Positions 14,296 to 20,454 of a stretch of DNA of 29,312 nucleotides are shown in pieces. Origin of the DNA: Oceanimonas sp052119705 (GTDB lineage Bacteria > Pseudomonadota > Gammaproteobacteria > Enterobacterales > Aeromonadaceae); contig NZ_JBGQOP010000031.1 in the NCBI RefSeq assembly GCF_052119705.1, positions 1 through 29,312 on the forward strand, given 5' to 3'. The number at the start of each line of letters is the position of its first letter. The first letter of the stretch is position 1. The notes under the pieces are model-generated. The model did no database searches and was not told the origin of the DNA. It saw only the letters and a program-made list of their open reading frames with translations. The translations under genes were made by a program, and so were the position numbers.

Positions 14296-14928
14296 ATTCC
14301 CAGTAGTATCCAGATAAACGAAGAACCCTGACGTAGTATTGTTATCTGAACCTGTTATTCCTTTATATGAGAATTGCACAAAAAGAGGATAGGCATTGGC
14401 TGAATAAAATCCATTGCCATCTTTAACATATTTTTCACGCAACTCCGTCTTAAACTGCTCTGGAACGTTTGCCTTCAGTCCAAAACCTACGATATCCCGA
14501 CTTCGGCCTTTGCCTGACAATAGTTCCTGTAGTTCACTTACCGAGATCAATGGAAGACCGAGCTCCTGATCTGGCTTCATGGACAAATTTCCAGAACCCA
14601 GCATGTTTGACCCACTAATCTGTTTTGAAATAATTTTTTCGTTTCCGTCATAAATATCAACAGTGAAACTTTTAGCTGGCCCCTTCGATCTATTTTCAAA
14701 ATAAAGAGTTAGAAATGGTTCAGTGTCACCTAACCATTGCATGGCCTTCGCATCAACCAATTCCACTTTCGGTTTGTACTCCTCCTGCGCAATTTGTTTC
14801 AGAACATCTTCTTCCGGGAAAAGTGTGTAAATGGTGATTGCCAATGCGGCAATTCCTACAATCAGACCCCAAAATGAATATTTGCTTGGAAGAGACCACT
14901 TCTTGTACTGCTTTAATTTGGGTATCAA
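14290..14928 (-). CDS. N-terminally anchored membrane protein (212 aa)
   Basis: Gene of cassette 22 (14218-14969). It starts at a TTG (14926-14928) with GGAG five bases upstream; no ATG fits better. Residues 18-36 (YSFWGLIVGIAALAITIYTLF) are one membrane helix after a basic head (KLKQYKKWSLPSK). The rest is a strand-rich soluble domain (FLTLYFENRSKGPAKSFTVDIYD, then QELGLPLISVSELQELLSGKG, ending FVQFSYKGITGS and SGFFVYLDTTG), probably outside the cytoplasm. Ig-like folds often have this pattern. No family recognised. The stop is within R''. Confidence 0.75.
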   Translation of the reverse strand: MIPKLKQYKKWSLPSKYSFWGLIVGIAALAITIYTLFPEEDVLKQIAQEEYKPKVELVDAKAMQWLGDTEPFLTLYFENRSKGPAKSFTVDIYDGNEKIISKQISGSNMLGSGNLSMKPDQELGLPLISVSELQELLSGKGRSRDIVGFGLKANVPEQFKTELREKYVKDGNGFYSANAYPLFVQFSYKGITGSDNNTTSGFFVYLDTTGNG

Positions 14929-14963
14929 ATTTTCTCCGTTTATGTTTCGTGAGGTCGAGATAT

Positions 14964-15039
14964 TGCTAACGCCGCCAACACAGGCGAGCGTTAGCGAGTC
15001 CAGCCAGCTTGCTGGCGTTTGTGATTGGCCTTGTTATGA
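14964..15039 (-). repeat. attC site 23 (host type)
   Basis: Host-type attC with GCGTTAGCG loop variant. R'' GTTATGA at 15033-15039. Confidence 0.92.
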
Positions 15040-15294
15040 GCTGTAAGTAAGACAAAATATTCACTTCCAGACTCCGTGGTAAATGCAGCGCCCGCTCTGC
15101 CGCAGCCAATACTGCATGAAGCACACCTAATGCTCAACGAGATGCCCTGCTGAGATTTCAATATTGAGAGCCAAGGTCAAGTACCTTGCCCGGTTCTCCA
15201 ACAGCCGATGCCGAAGTTACCCTTTTACTCCTCGACTTCGGTTGAAGAAAACTCTGCCAACTGACTTCACAACTAGCTGACTAAATACTCATAA
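14970..15294. mobile_element. ORF-less cassette (325 bp)
   Basis: Member of a sub-group with 19019-19341 and 19668-19991: the attC is followed by GAGCTGTAAGTAAGACA or close variants and the right end has GACTTCGGTTGAAGAAAACTC and AACTAGCTGACTAAATACTCATAAC. No gene. Confidence 0.8.
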
Positions 15295-15349
15295 CGCTAA
15301 GCTAAGCGGCGCAGCTTGCTGCGTCCAAAGCTTGAGCGCCTTGTTAAGT
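15289..15349 (-). other. attC site 24 (61 bp)
   Basis: Same type as site 10 (GCTAAGCGGCGCAGCTTGCTGCGTCC). R'' GTTAAGT at 15343-15349. Confidence 0.88.
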
Positions 15350-15351
15350 TT

Positions 15352-15678
15352 TTATTTATTTAAGCTCTCTAGTTCTTTTTTCAAAATTTGACATTTAATC
15401 TCTTGTTCGTCAGCTCTGGCTTTGACTTCTCTATTAATGTGTATTTGAAGTTTGACATACCACTGATAAAAACCCCAACCAGCCAAAACAAAACCAAAAA
15501 CTGCAACAAATAGTGTACCTATACGAATTAAGTAAATAGATGCCTCGTACTCAGGCAAGCTATTTTGATATCTCCAGAGAAAAGATATAAACACATATCC
15601 ACTAGTGATAATTAGTGTCAAACCAAATATTGACGCCCATTTATAAAGACTGTCTGTTGGAAATACAGGAAAACTCAT
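15352..15678 (-). CDS. Two-helix membrane protein with coiled-coil tail (108 aa)
   Basis: Gene of cassette 24 (15295-15704). ATG at 15676-15678 preceded by GGAGG five bases away, a strong site. Membrane helices at about 13-32 (WASIFGLTLIITSGYVFISFLW) and 48-70 (IRIGTLFVAVFGFVLAGWGFYQWYV). The C-terminal ~30 residues (REVKARADEQEIKCQILKKE) suggest a short coiled coil in the cytoplasm. No family recognised. Confidence 0.75.
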   Translation of the reverse strand: MSFPVFPTDSLYKWASIFGLTLIITSGYVFISFLWRYQNSLPEYEASIYLIRIGTLFVAVFGFVLAGWGFYQWYVKLQIHINREVKARADEQEIKCQILKKELESLNK

Positions 15679-15698
15679 TAATCCTCCAATTTATTGAC

Positions 15699-15798
15699 AC
15701 TTAACGCTTTGCTAAGCGGCAATAAAATAGCTGGCTAAAATAAGCGAGGAACGAGCAAAAGCCAGCTGTTTTTTGTCCGTTTAAGCAACTTGTTAAGT
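15699..15798 (-). other. attC site 25 (100 bp, hairpin type)
   Basis: R' ACTTAAC ends at 15705, R'' GTTAAGT at 15792-15798. AAAATAGCTGGCT faces AGCCAGCTGTTTTTTGTCC with an AAAATAAGCGAGGAACGAGC tip, related to site 19. Confidence 0.88.
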
Positions 15799-16644
15799 TT
15801 CGTATTCCACCTGATTAAACTTTTCATATGCAACTTTTAACTCTGAAAATAAAGGTGAATATGATTCTCGAATTTTCTTAGTAAAGTCATGACTTTCATT
15901 ACACCGCTTATGGAGAATCCATGTTCTCACTTCGGCGAATGAACAAAGGTCAGAAATAGCACGTGCAATATGAGCGGCTTTAACTACTTCTTGTCGCTCG
16001 CTATCCCTAGTACAACGTTCCCATATCATTGCTACTCCGTCACCATCTTTGTGAATTAGATGACTACTCATACCAAAGTTATATGCCAAATGCACTAATG
16101 GAGCTAGCCCTTTATCTTCAGACTTACTGAACCCCTGAAGAATGTTACTAAATGACCACTTTTGCTCAAGTAATTTTCGCTGTTGTTTGTTAGCTCCCTC
16201 ACGAATACTTTCAGTTTGGGACGGCTCTAGTTTTAAGTCTTGCAAAGATTGAGAGTCCTGGATAATTTCGGAGTCAGTGTCATTTAACAATAAAACAACT
16301 CTATCGCTTCTCTTTACTGAAGAGTAACTTGGTAGAACTTCCCAATATTCATTAACTTTTTCAAGAACTTCTTCATCGCTTCCTTGAAGCATGAAGATAT
16401 ACTTAACAACACCTTCTATTATTGATCTATTTATTATTTCAGAGTCCCACTCTTGACCTTGTTGTAATAATAAAAGAGAGCTTTCTGTACTAAATTGGCA
16501 AGAAAGATAGAGTTGAGTGCTGACAAACCTCACCTTAGGGTGCATTCCTGCGTAATCTTTATCTAATAAAGGTTTACATTGATCAAAATGCTCCCCTATA
16601 AAGTGACTTGCTAGCGCAGTCCAACGCTTAAATTTATGTTCCAT
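15793..16644 (-). CDS. DUF5677-like protein (283 aa)
   Basis: Gene of cassette 25 (15705-16662). ATG at 16642-16644 with AGGGA just upstream. All-helical and soluble. The segment SEIINRSIIEGVVKYIFMLQ near 67-86 has the R-xx-[LI]-E signature typical of DUF5677, a family related in layout to HEPN proteins. Later parts (EGANKQQRKLLEQKWSF; LAYNFGMSSHLIHKDGDG; HIARAISDLCSFAEVRTW) fit the same helical plan, with the SSHLIHKDG stretch where such proteins carry a conserved H. Function of the family is not established; several relatives are near defence genes. Stop inside R''. Confidence 0.65.
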   Translation of the reverse strand: MEHKFKRWTALASHFIGEHFDQCKPLLDKDYAGMHPKVRFVSTQLYLSCQFSTESSLLLLQQGQEWDSEIINRSIIEGVVKYIFMLQGSDEEVLEKVNEYWEVLPSYSSVKRSDRVVLLLNDTDSEIIQDSQSLQDLKLEPSQTESIREGANKQQRKLLEQKWSFSNILQGFSKSEDKGLAPLVHLAYNFGMSSHLIHKDGDGVAMIWERCTRDSERQEVVKAAHIARAISDLCSFAEVRTWILHKRCNESHDFTKKIRESYSPLFSELKVAYEKFNQVEYET

Positions 16645-16656
16645 ACTTCCCTAGAA

Positions 16657-16783
16657 ACTTAACGCCCGGCTAAGGGGTTGACAACGCACCGCCGAACTTA
16701 AAAAACACACCGTAAACACTGAACTTCAATTTTGAACTAAAGCCGCTACGCGTTGGCAATCCCTCTTGAGCCGTTTGTTAGGC
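16657..16783 (-). other. attC site 26 (127 bp, Vibrio VCR-like)
   Basis: On the minus strand: AACAAACGGCTCAAGAGGGATTGCCAACGCGTAGC ... GTTGTCAACCCCTTAGCCGGGCGTTAAG. The CTCAAGAGGGAnTnCCAACGCGT block is characteristic of Vibrio superintegron repeats. R'' GTTAGGC at 16777-16783. Confidence 0.9.
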
Positions 16784-16938
16784 CAACCAATTGACACCGA
16801 CACTTTCAAAACTAAAGAACGAACTTTTTTATAAACTTAAAACAAACTAACCGATTAATTTATAAACCAAAATGCCAAGTCAGCAAAGAAACAAAAAACT
16901 CAAATTTAGCGATTTGGAAGAAAAGTGATGAGCGTAGC

Positions 16939-17100
16939 ATGCTCGGCGGACGTTTGGATGCTGAAGGTTATTTTGCCGCTGAATTTACAGCGATAAACAA
17001 CCCAACGCGATCAAGAAACAGCAAATATGTGATGATTATTTATTACTTAAATTCAGCCATGAAAACATGGGATTTACTGTTCAATTCAAACTCGATTTAG
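16939..17100 (+). pseudogene. Plus-strand small or N-terminally truncated gene (53 aa from ATG)
   Basis: In the Vibrio-type cassette 26 (16663-17124). An open plus-strand frame runs from about 16806 to the TAG at 17098-17100 without stops. The first ATG is at 16939 and gives MLGGRLDAEGYFAAEFTAIN followed by NPTRSRNSKYVMIIYYLNSA, MKTWDLLF. The frame upstream of the ATG (…NLAIWKKSDERS) reads like protein too but has no start codon or ribosome binding site, so the gene may have lost its beginning. A TTGACA at 16791-16796 could be part of its promoter. No family recognised. Nothing else is seen in this cassette. Confidence 0.4.
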
Positions 17101-17118
17101 CTGATAAAAACTCACTTT

Positions 17119-17193
17119 GCCTAACGCCGCCAACACAGGCGAGCGTAGCGAGTCCAGCCAGCTTGCTGGCGTTTGTGATTGGCCTTGTTATGA
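17119..17193 (-). repeat. attC site 27 (host type)
   Basis: Identical to sites 6 and 9 from the cut point on (GCGTAGCG variant). R'' GTTATGA at 17187-17193. Confidence 0.92.
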
Positions 17194-17456
17194 GCTTAAG
17201 TAAAAGTAAGAACTCACCAGCTTAACTCCGTGAGTATCAGGTGAAACACGTTCCGTCGCTGCCAATATTGGATGAAGCACGCTGAATGTTCAACGAGATG
17301 CCCGACAGAGATTTTGAATGTTGAGTACCATAGCTAAATACCTTGCTCGGTTCTCCGAGAGGCGATTCCAGTGTCACTCTTTTACTCCGCCATTTCAGCC
17401 AGCTCGGTGATAACGCTATAAATTGACTCCGTGCTTGGCTGATTGCTGACTCATAA
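17125..17456. mobile_element. ORF-less cassette, identical copy C
   Basis: Third identical 332-bp copy, ~12 kb from copy B. Flanked by different cassettes from copies A and B on both sides. No gene. Confidence 0.85.
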
Positions 17457-17561
17457 CGTTTGAGCTAAGCGGGCGACAGCGGCGGGACGACGCTGGGCCA
17501 GAATGAAATGAAGCCCAGCGACGGCATGCCGTTGGCGCTCCGCTTGAGCGAAGGGTTAGGC
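17451..17561 (-). other. attC site 28 (111 bp, GC-rich)
   Basis: R' CTCATAAC ends at 17457, R'' GTTAGGC at 17555-17561. TTTGAGCTAAGCGGGCGAC faces GGCGCTCCGCTTGAGCGAAG, and GCTGGGCC/GGCCCAGC-like arms (CGCTGGGCCAGAATG, AAGCCCAGCG) form the inner stem. Base composition much richer in G+C than neighbouring sites. Confidence 0.85.
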
Positions 17562-17565
17562 CGCA

Positions 17566-18084
17566 TCAGCGCAGAACGAACTCAAACTCAAGCGGGAAGT
17601 CCATCTGGCAGGGTTTGCCAGTGCACGACGCGGGCTTGAACTTGGTGAGCATCAGAATGGTTGCCGCTAGACGGGTTACTCCCGCGGCAGGTGACTCGAA
17701 CGCAGCGACAGACTGAACCGTTCCCGCAGCGTCAACCGTCGCTACGACTCGCAACTTTCCGGCGACCATGAGGTGCTCCTGCCCCTTCAACAGTGCGTCG
17801 TACACCGGCTTTAGGCCATCAGCGGGGAACGGTGGCTCATCTCCGTCAGGGATGCGCTCGTAGGCCGCGTGAACGCGAGCCTTCTCTTCCGCGGTGAACT
17901 CCTGATAGCGCCGATCAAGAGGAATGGGGCCGGGAAGGATCGCGAACTTCCGAATTCTTGAAAGTACCGAGGTCGTATCAATCCTGACACCTTCAGGATC
18001 TTGCTTTGCCGACTGCGCAACCGCTGGATCCGGCAGTGTGAGTACGCCAGCAAGAAGAACGAACATCAATCGATGGATCACCAC
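17566..18084 (-). CDS. Exported protein with TonB-C-like domain (172 aa), high-GC origin
   Basis: Gene of cassette 28 (17457-18105). I start at the GTG at 18082-18084, seven bases after AGGAG; the longer frame enters the next attC. Signal peptide VIHRLMFVLLAGVLTLPDPAVAQS with likely cleavage after AVA. The mature N-terminal part has FTAEEKARVHAAYERIPDGDEPPFP; the end (GKLRVVATVDAAGTVQSVAAFES, then FKPASCTGKPCQMDFPLEFEFVLR) follows the strand pattern of the TonB C-terminal domain (valDaxGxVxxvxv...fkPa...g.pv...v.v.f). No membrane anchor or Pro-rich linker, so it is not a full energy transducer. Codon use and G+C are far above the neighbours, pointing to a xanthomonad-like donor. Confidence 0.75.
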   Translation of the reverse strand: MVIHRLMFVLLAGVLTLPDPAVAQSAKQDPEGVRIDTTSVLSRIRKFAILPGPIPLDRRYQEFTAEEKARVHAAYERIPDGDEPPFPADGLKPVYDALLKGQEHLMVAGKLRVVATVDAAGTVQSVAAFESPAAGVTRLAATILMLTKFKPASCTGKPCQMDFPLEFEFVLR

Positions 18085-18099
18085 AGAACTCTCCTTGCG

Positions 18100-18175
18100 G
18101 CCTAACGCCGCCAACACAGGCGAGCGTCAGCGAGTCCAGCCAGCTTGCTGGCGTGTGTGATTGGCCTTGTTATGA
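18100..18175 (-). repeat. attC site 29 (host type)
   Basis: Host-type attC with GCGTGTGTG in the right arm. R' GGCCTAAC ends at 18106, R'' GTTATGA at 18169-18175. Confidence 0.92.
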
Positions 18176-18465
18176 GCTTTAAGTAAGACAAAGTATTCAC
18201 TTACAGACTCCGTGGTAAATGGAGCGACAACTGCTTGAACTCATGCTTCATTCAAGATTGGCTCCGGCTCCACCACTGCCAATATTGAATGAAGCATGCT
18301 GAATGTTCAACGGGATGCCCAGCAGAGATCTCAAAGACTGAGATCCAAGGACAAGTACATTGCCTGGCTCTCCCGCAGACGATGCCGGTGTTACCTTTTT
18401 ACTCCGCTACTTCAGCCAGCACACTCTATAAATAGACTCCGCGCTGGCTGACTGATGACTCATAA
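18106..18465. mobile_element. ORF-less cassette (360 bp), first of five in tandem
   Basis: Leftmost of five consecutive ORF-less cassettes (18106-19991). Has an extra ~35 bases (CTTGAACTCATGCTTCATTC...) before the CCACTGCCAATATTGAATG block and a short gap near CAGCCAGC-ACACTCTATAAAT. No gene. Confidence 0.82.
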
Positions 18466-18535
18466 CGCCGCCAACACAGGCGAGCGTAAGCGAGTCCAGC
18501 CAGCTTGCTGGCGTTTGTGATTGGCCTTGTTATGA
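18460..18535 (-). repeat. attC site 30 (host type)
   Basis: Host-type attC with GCGTAAGCG loop variant. R'' GTTATGA at 18529-18535. Confidence 0.92.
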
Positions 18536-18668
18536 GCTTAGGTAAGAGTAATAACTTACCTGCATACTCCGAGGCTATAAGATAAATCGCCCGTTCTGCC
18601 GCTGCCAATATTGAATGAGGCACGCTGAATGTTCAACGAGCTACCCAGCTGAGATCTTGAGTATTGAG

Positions 18669-18880
18669 CCTTACCAATCCCCTCATATGAGCCGCGCCAC
18701 ACCTGAGTTTGAGAGCAACAGTAGCAAAAAATGACGAAACTCTCGGTGATGCTGGGTAACTTGGAAAATGGTCTATCCCTAGGCGCAATGCGGTCTCAGC
18801 TGATGTCAGGGGTTAGTGCATATTTAGATTATGCAGCTAACATGACGCGATCTGCTATTAAAATGAGGGGATTACTAAGG
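18669..18880. mobile_element. 212-bp MITE-like insertion
   Basis: Terminal inverted repeats CCTTACCAATCCCCTCAT (18669-18686) and CCTTAGTAATCCCCTCAT (reverse complement of 18863-18880), 16 of 18 matching. Flanked by 7-base direct repeats TATTGAG (18662-18668 and 18881-18887). The sister cassette at 19668-19991 shows the uninterrupted site (CTTGAATATTGAGCACTACAG). No transposase; must be moved by an enzyme from elsewhere. Confidence 0.82.
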
Positions 18881-18886
18881 TATTGA
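18731..18886 (+). CDS. 51-aa ORF inside the miniature element (doubtful)
   Basis: Begins MTKLSVMLGNLENGLSLGAM and ends AIKMRGLLRY, covering most of the element; its TGA is contributed by the right-hand target duplication. No ribosome binding site is visible before it. It may be a remnant of the parent transposon's reading frame or chance. Confidence 0.25.
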   Translation: MTKLSVMLGNLENGLSLGAMRSQLMSGVSAYLDYAANMTRSAIKMRGLLRY

Positions 18887-19012
18887 GCACCACAGCCAAA
18901 TACCTTGCTCCGCTCTCCGACAGGCGATGTCGATATTACCCTTTTACTCTGCCCTTTCAGTCAGCTCGATAATAACGCTACAAATTGACTCCGTGGCTGG
19001 CAGATTAGTGAC

Positions 19013-19088
19013 TCATAACGCCGCCAACACAGGCGAGCGTCAGCGAGTCCAGCCAGCTTGCTGGCGTGTGTGATTGGCCTTGTTATGA
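19013..19088 (-). repeat. attC site 31 (host type)
   Basis: Host-type attC with the GCGTGTGTG arm also seen in site 29. R'' GTTATGA at 19082-19088. Confidence 0.92.
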
Positions 19089-19341
19089 GCTGTAAGTAAA
19101 ACACAGTATTCGCTTACAGACTCTGCGGTAAATGAAGCGTTGGCCTGCCGCAGTCAATACTGAAAGGTACATGCTGAATGTTCAACGAAGTGCCCTGCTG
19201 AGATTTCAATATTGAGATCCAAGGCCAAGTACCTTGCCCAGTTCTCCAACAAGCGATGCCGAAGTTACCCTTTACTCCTCGACTTCGGTTGAAGAAAACT
19301 CCGCTAATTGACTCCACAACTAGCTGACTAGATACTCATAA
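19019..19341. mobile_element. ORF-less cassette (323 bp)
   Basis: Third of five in tandem; closest to 14970-15294 (GAGCTGTAAGTAAAACACAG, GACTTCGGTTGAAGAAAACTC, AACTAGCTGACTAGATACTCATAAC). No gene; a minus-strand frame over 19114-19317 is not conserved in sister copies. Confidence 0.82.
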
Positions 19342-19410
19342 CGCCGCCAACACAGGCGAGCGTAGCGAGTCCAGCTAGCTTGCTGGCGATTGTGATTGGC
19401 CTTGTTATGA
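19336..19410 (-). repeat. attC site 32 (host type)
   Basis: Host-type attC, GCGTAGCG variant, with CAGCTAGCTTGCTGGCGATTGTG changes in the hairpin. R'' GTTATGA at 19404-19410. Confidence 0.9.
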
Positions 19411-19667
19411 GCTTAAGTAAGAGTAATAACTTATCTGTCTACTCCAAGGATTTCAGGTGAAACGTTCGTCCCGCCGCAGCCGATATTGAATGAAGCACAC
19501 CGAGTGTTCAACGAGTTGCCCAACAGAAATCTCAAACCTTGAAGCCCAAAGCTGAATACATTGGCACGAGCTCCGACAGCCGATGCCGATGTTGCCTTTT
19601 ACTTCGATACTTCCGCCAAGATAACTCTACAAATTGACTCTGTAACTGGCAGATTGCTGACTCATAA
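19342..19667. mobile_element. ORF-less cassette (326 bp)
   Basis: Fourth of five in tandem. Conserved blocks: GCCGATATTGAATGAAGCAC, CAGAAATCTCAAACC, CTCCGACAGCCGATGCCGATG, AAATTGACTCTGTAACTGGC and the terminal GACTCATAAC. No gene. Confidence 0.82.
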
Positions 19668-19737
19668 CGCCGCCAACACAGGCGAGCGTCAGCGAGTCCA
19701 GCCAGCTTGCTGGCGTTTGTGATTGGCCTTGTTATGA
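19662..19737 (-). repeat. attC site 33 (host type)
   Basis: Canonical host-type attC, R'' GTTATGA at 19731-19737. Confidence 0.93.
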
Positions 19738-19991
19738 GCTGTAAGTAAGACAAAGTATTCGCTTACAGACTCTGCAGTAAATGAAGCGTTGGCCTGCCGC
19801 AGCCAATACTGAATGAAGCACACAGAATGTTCAACGAGGTGCCCAGCTGAGATCTTGAATATTGAGCACTACAGCTAAATACTTGCACCGTTCTCCGACA
19901 AGCGATGACGAGGTTACCTTTTTACTCCCCGACTTCGATTGCAAAAGACTCTGCTAACTGACTTCACAACTAGCTGAATAGATACTCATAA
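19668..19991. mobile_element. ORF-less cassette (324 bp)
   Basis: Fifth of five in tandem and nearest to attI. It provides the empty-site version of the miniature-element target (near 19853-19873). No gene. Confidence 0.82.
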
Positions 19992-20063
19992 CGCTGAGCA
20001 CAGCGGCGCCACGACAGTGGCGTCCGGCGGCCATCGGCCGCGTACTGATGCGGTTTGTTATAA
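19986..20063 (-). other. attC site 34 (78 bp)
   Basis: R' ACTCATAAC ends at 19992, R'' GTTATAA at 20057-20063; GCACAGCGGCGCCACGACAGTGGCGTCC makes the interior arms and CGGCGGCCATCGGCCGCG the tip. Confidence 0.87.
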
Positions 20064-20064
20064 A

Positions 20065-20307
20065 TCATTTGATCCGGGTAAACCTGATCGGTGGGCTGCT
20101 CTTTAATACAGCTTGATTCGGCACTTTCTCAACTTTCCAAGAGTTAGCCTTTGCCCAAGATAATAACCGGTCTTCATCTATGACCTTATACTCAAACGAG
20201 TCAGGATGCGGGGTATCACTGGGAAATATTTTCGCGATGTCCGCGTAAGAAACGGTAACGTCATCTCCGCCATGCTTCTCAAGTTCAGCTTTTAAGGACT
20301 CTTCCAT
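20065..20307 (-). CDS. Small soluble protein (80 aa)
   Basis: Gene of cassette 34 (19992-20330). ATG at 20305-20307 with AAGGAG upstream. Reads MEESLKAELEKHGGDDVTVS, then a YADIAKIFPSD helix-like segment, KVIDEDRLLSWAKANSWKVEK and a basic end (PPIRFTRIK). Charged, no membrane segment. Could be a small nucleic-acid-binding or inhibitor protein, but no family is recognised. It stops right at the edge of its attC. Confidence 0.7.
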   Translation of the reverse strand: MEESLKAELEKHGGDDVTVSYADIAKIFPSDTPHPDSFEYKVIDEDRLLSWAKANSWKVEKVPNQAVLKSSPPIRFTRIK

Positions 20308-20324
20308 GTCTCACTCTCCTTGAT

Positions 20325-20396
20325 TTATAACGCCTTGCTCACCGGAAAATTAGGAGCGCAGCGAGTAATTTTTCCGAGTGCAGCAACTTGTTATGT
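20325..20396 (-). other. attC site 35 (72 bp), the site nearest attI
   Basis: R' TTTATAAC ends at 20331, R'' GTTATGT at 20390-20396; TGCTCACCGGAAAATTAGGAGC faces GTAATTTTTCCGAGTGCAGCA. R'' matches the first bases of its cassette at 22070 (TTATGTG), which locates attI. Confidence 0.88.
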
Positions 20397-20454
20397 GTCC
20401 GAATTCCATTTGGCATCATCAATTTTTATAATGTATGAACGAGTATTAATACCC

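Larger units (their letters stand above)
18466..19018. mobile_element. ORF-less cassette interrupted by a miniature element (553 bp)
   Basis: Second of five in tandem. Without the 212-bp insert and one 7-base duplication it would be 334 bp, the normal family size. The insertion point is in the conserved GAGATCTTGAGTATTGAGC block. Confidence 0.82.

Noticed and set aside
1..20396. Repeated ~75-bp units as a CRISPR array
   Set aside because: Spacings range from 0.3 to 2 kb, contain genes, and the units have attC core sites and folding; an integron integrase is next to them.
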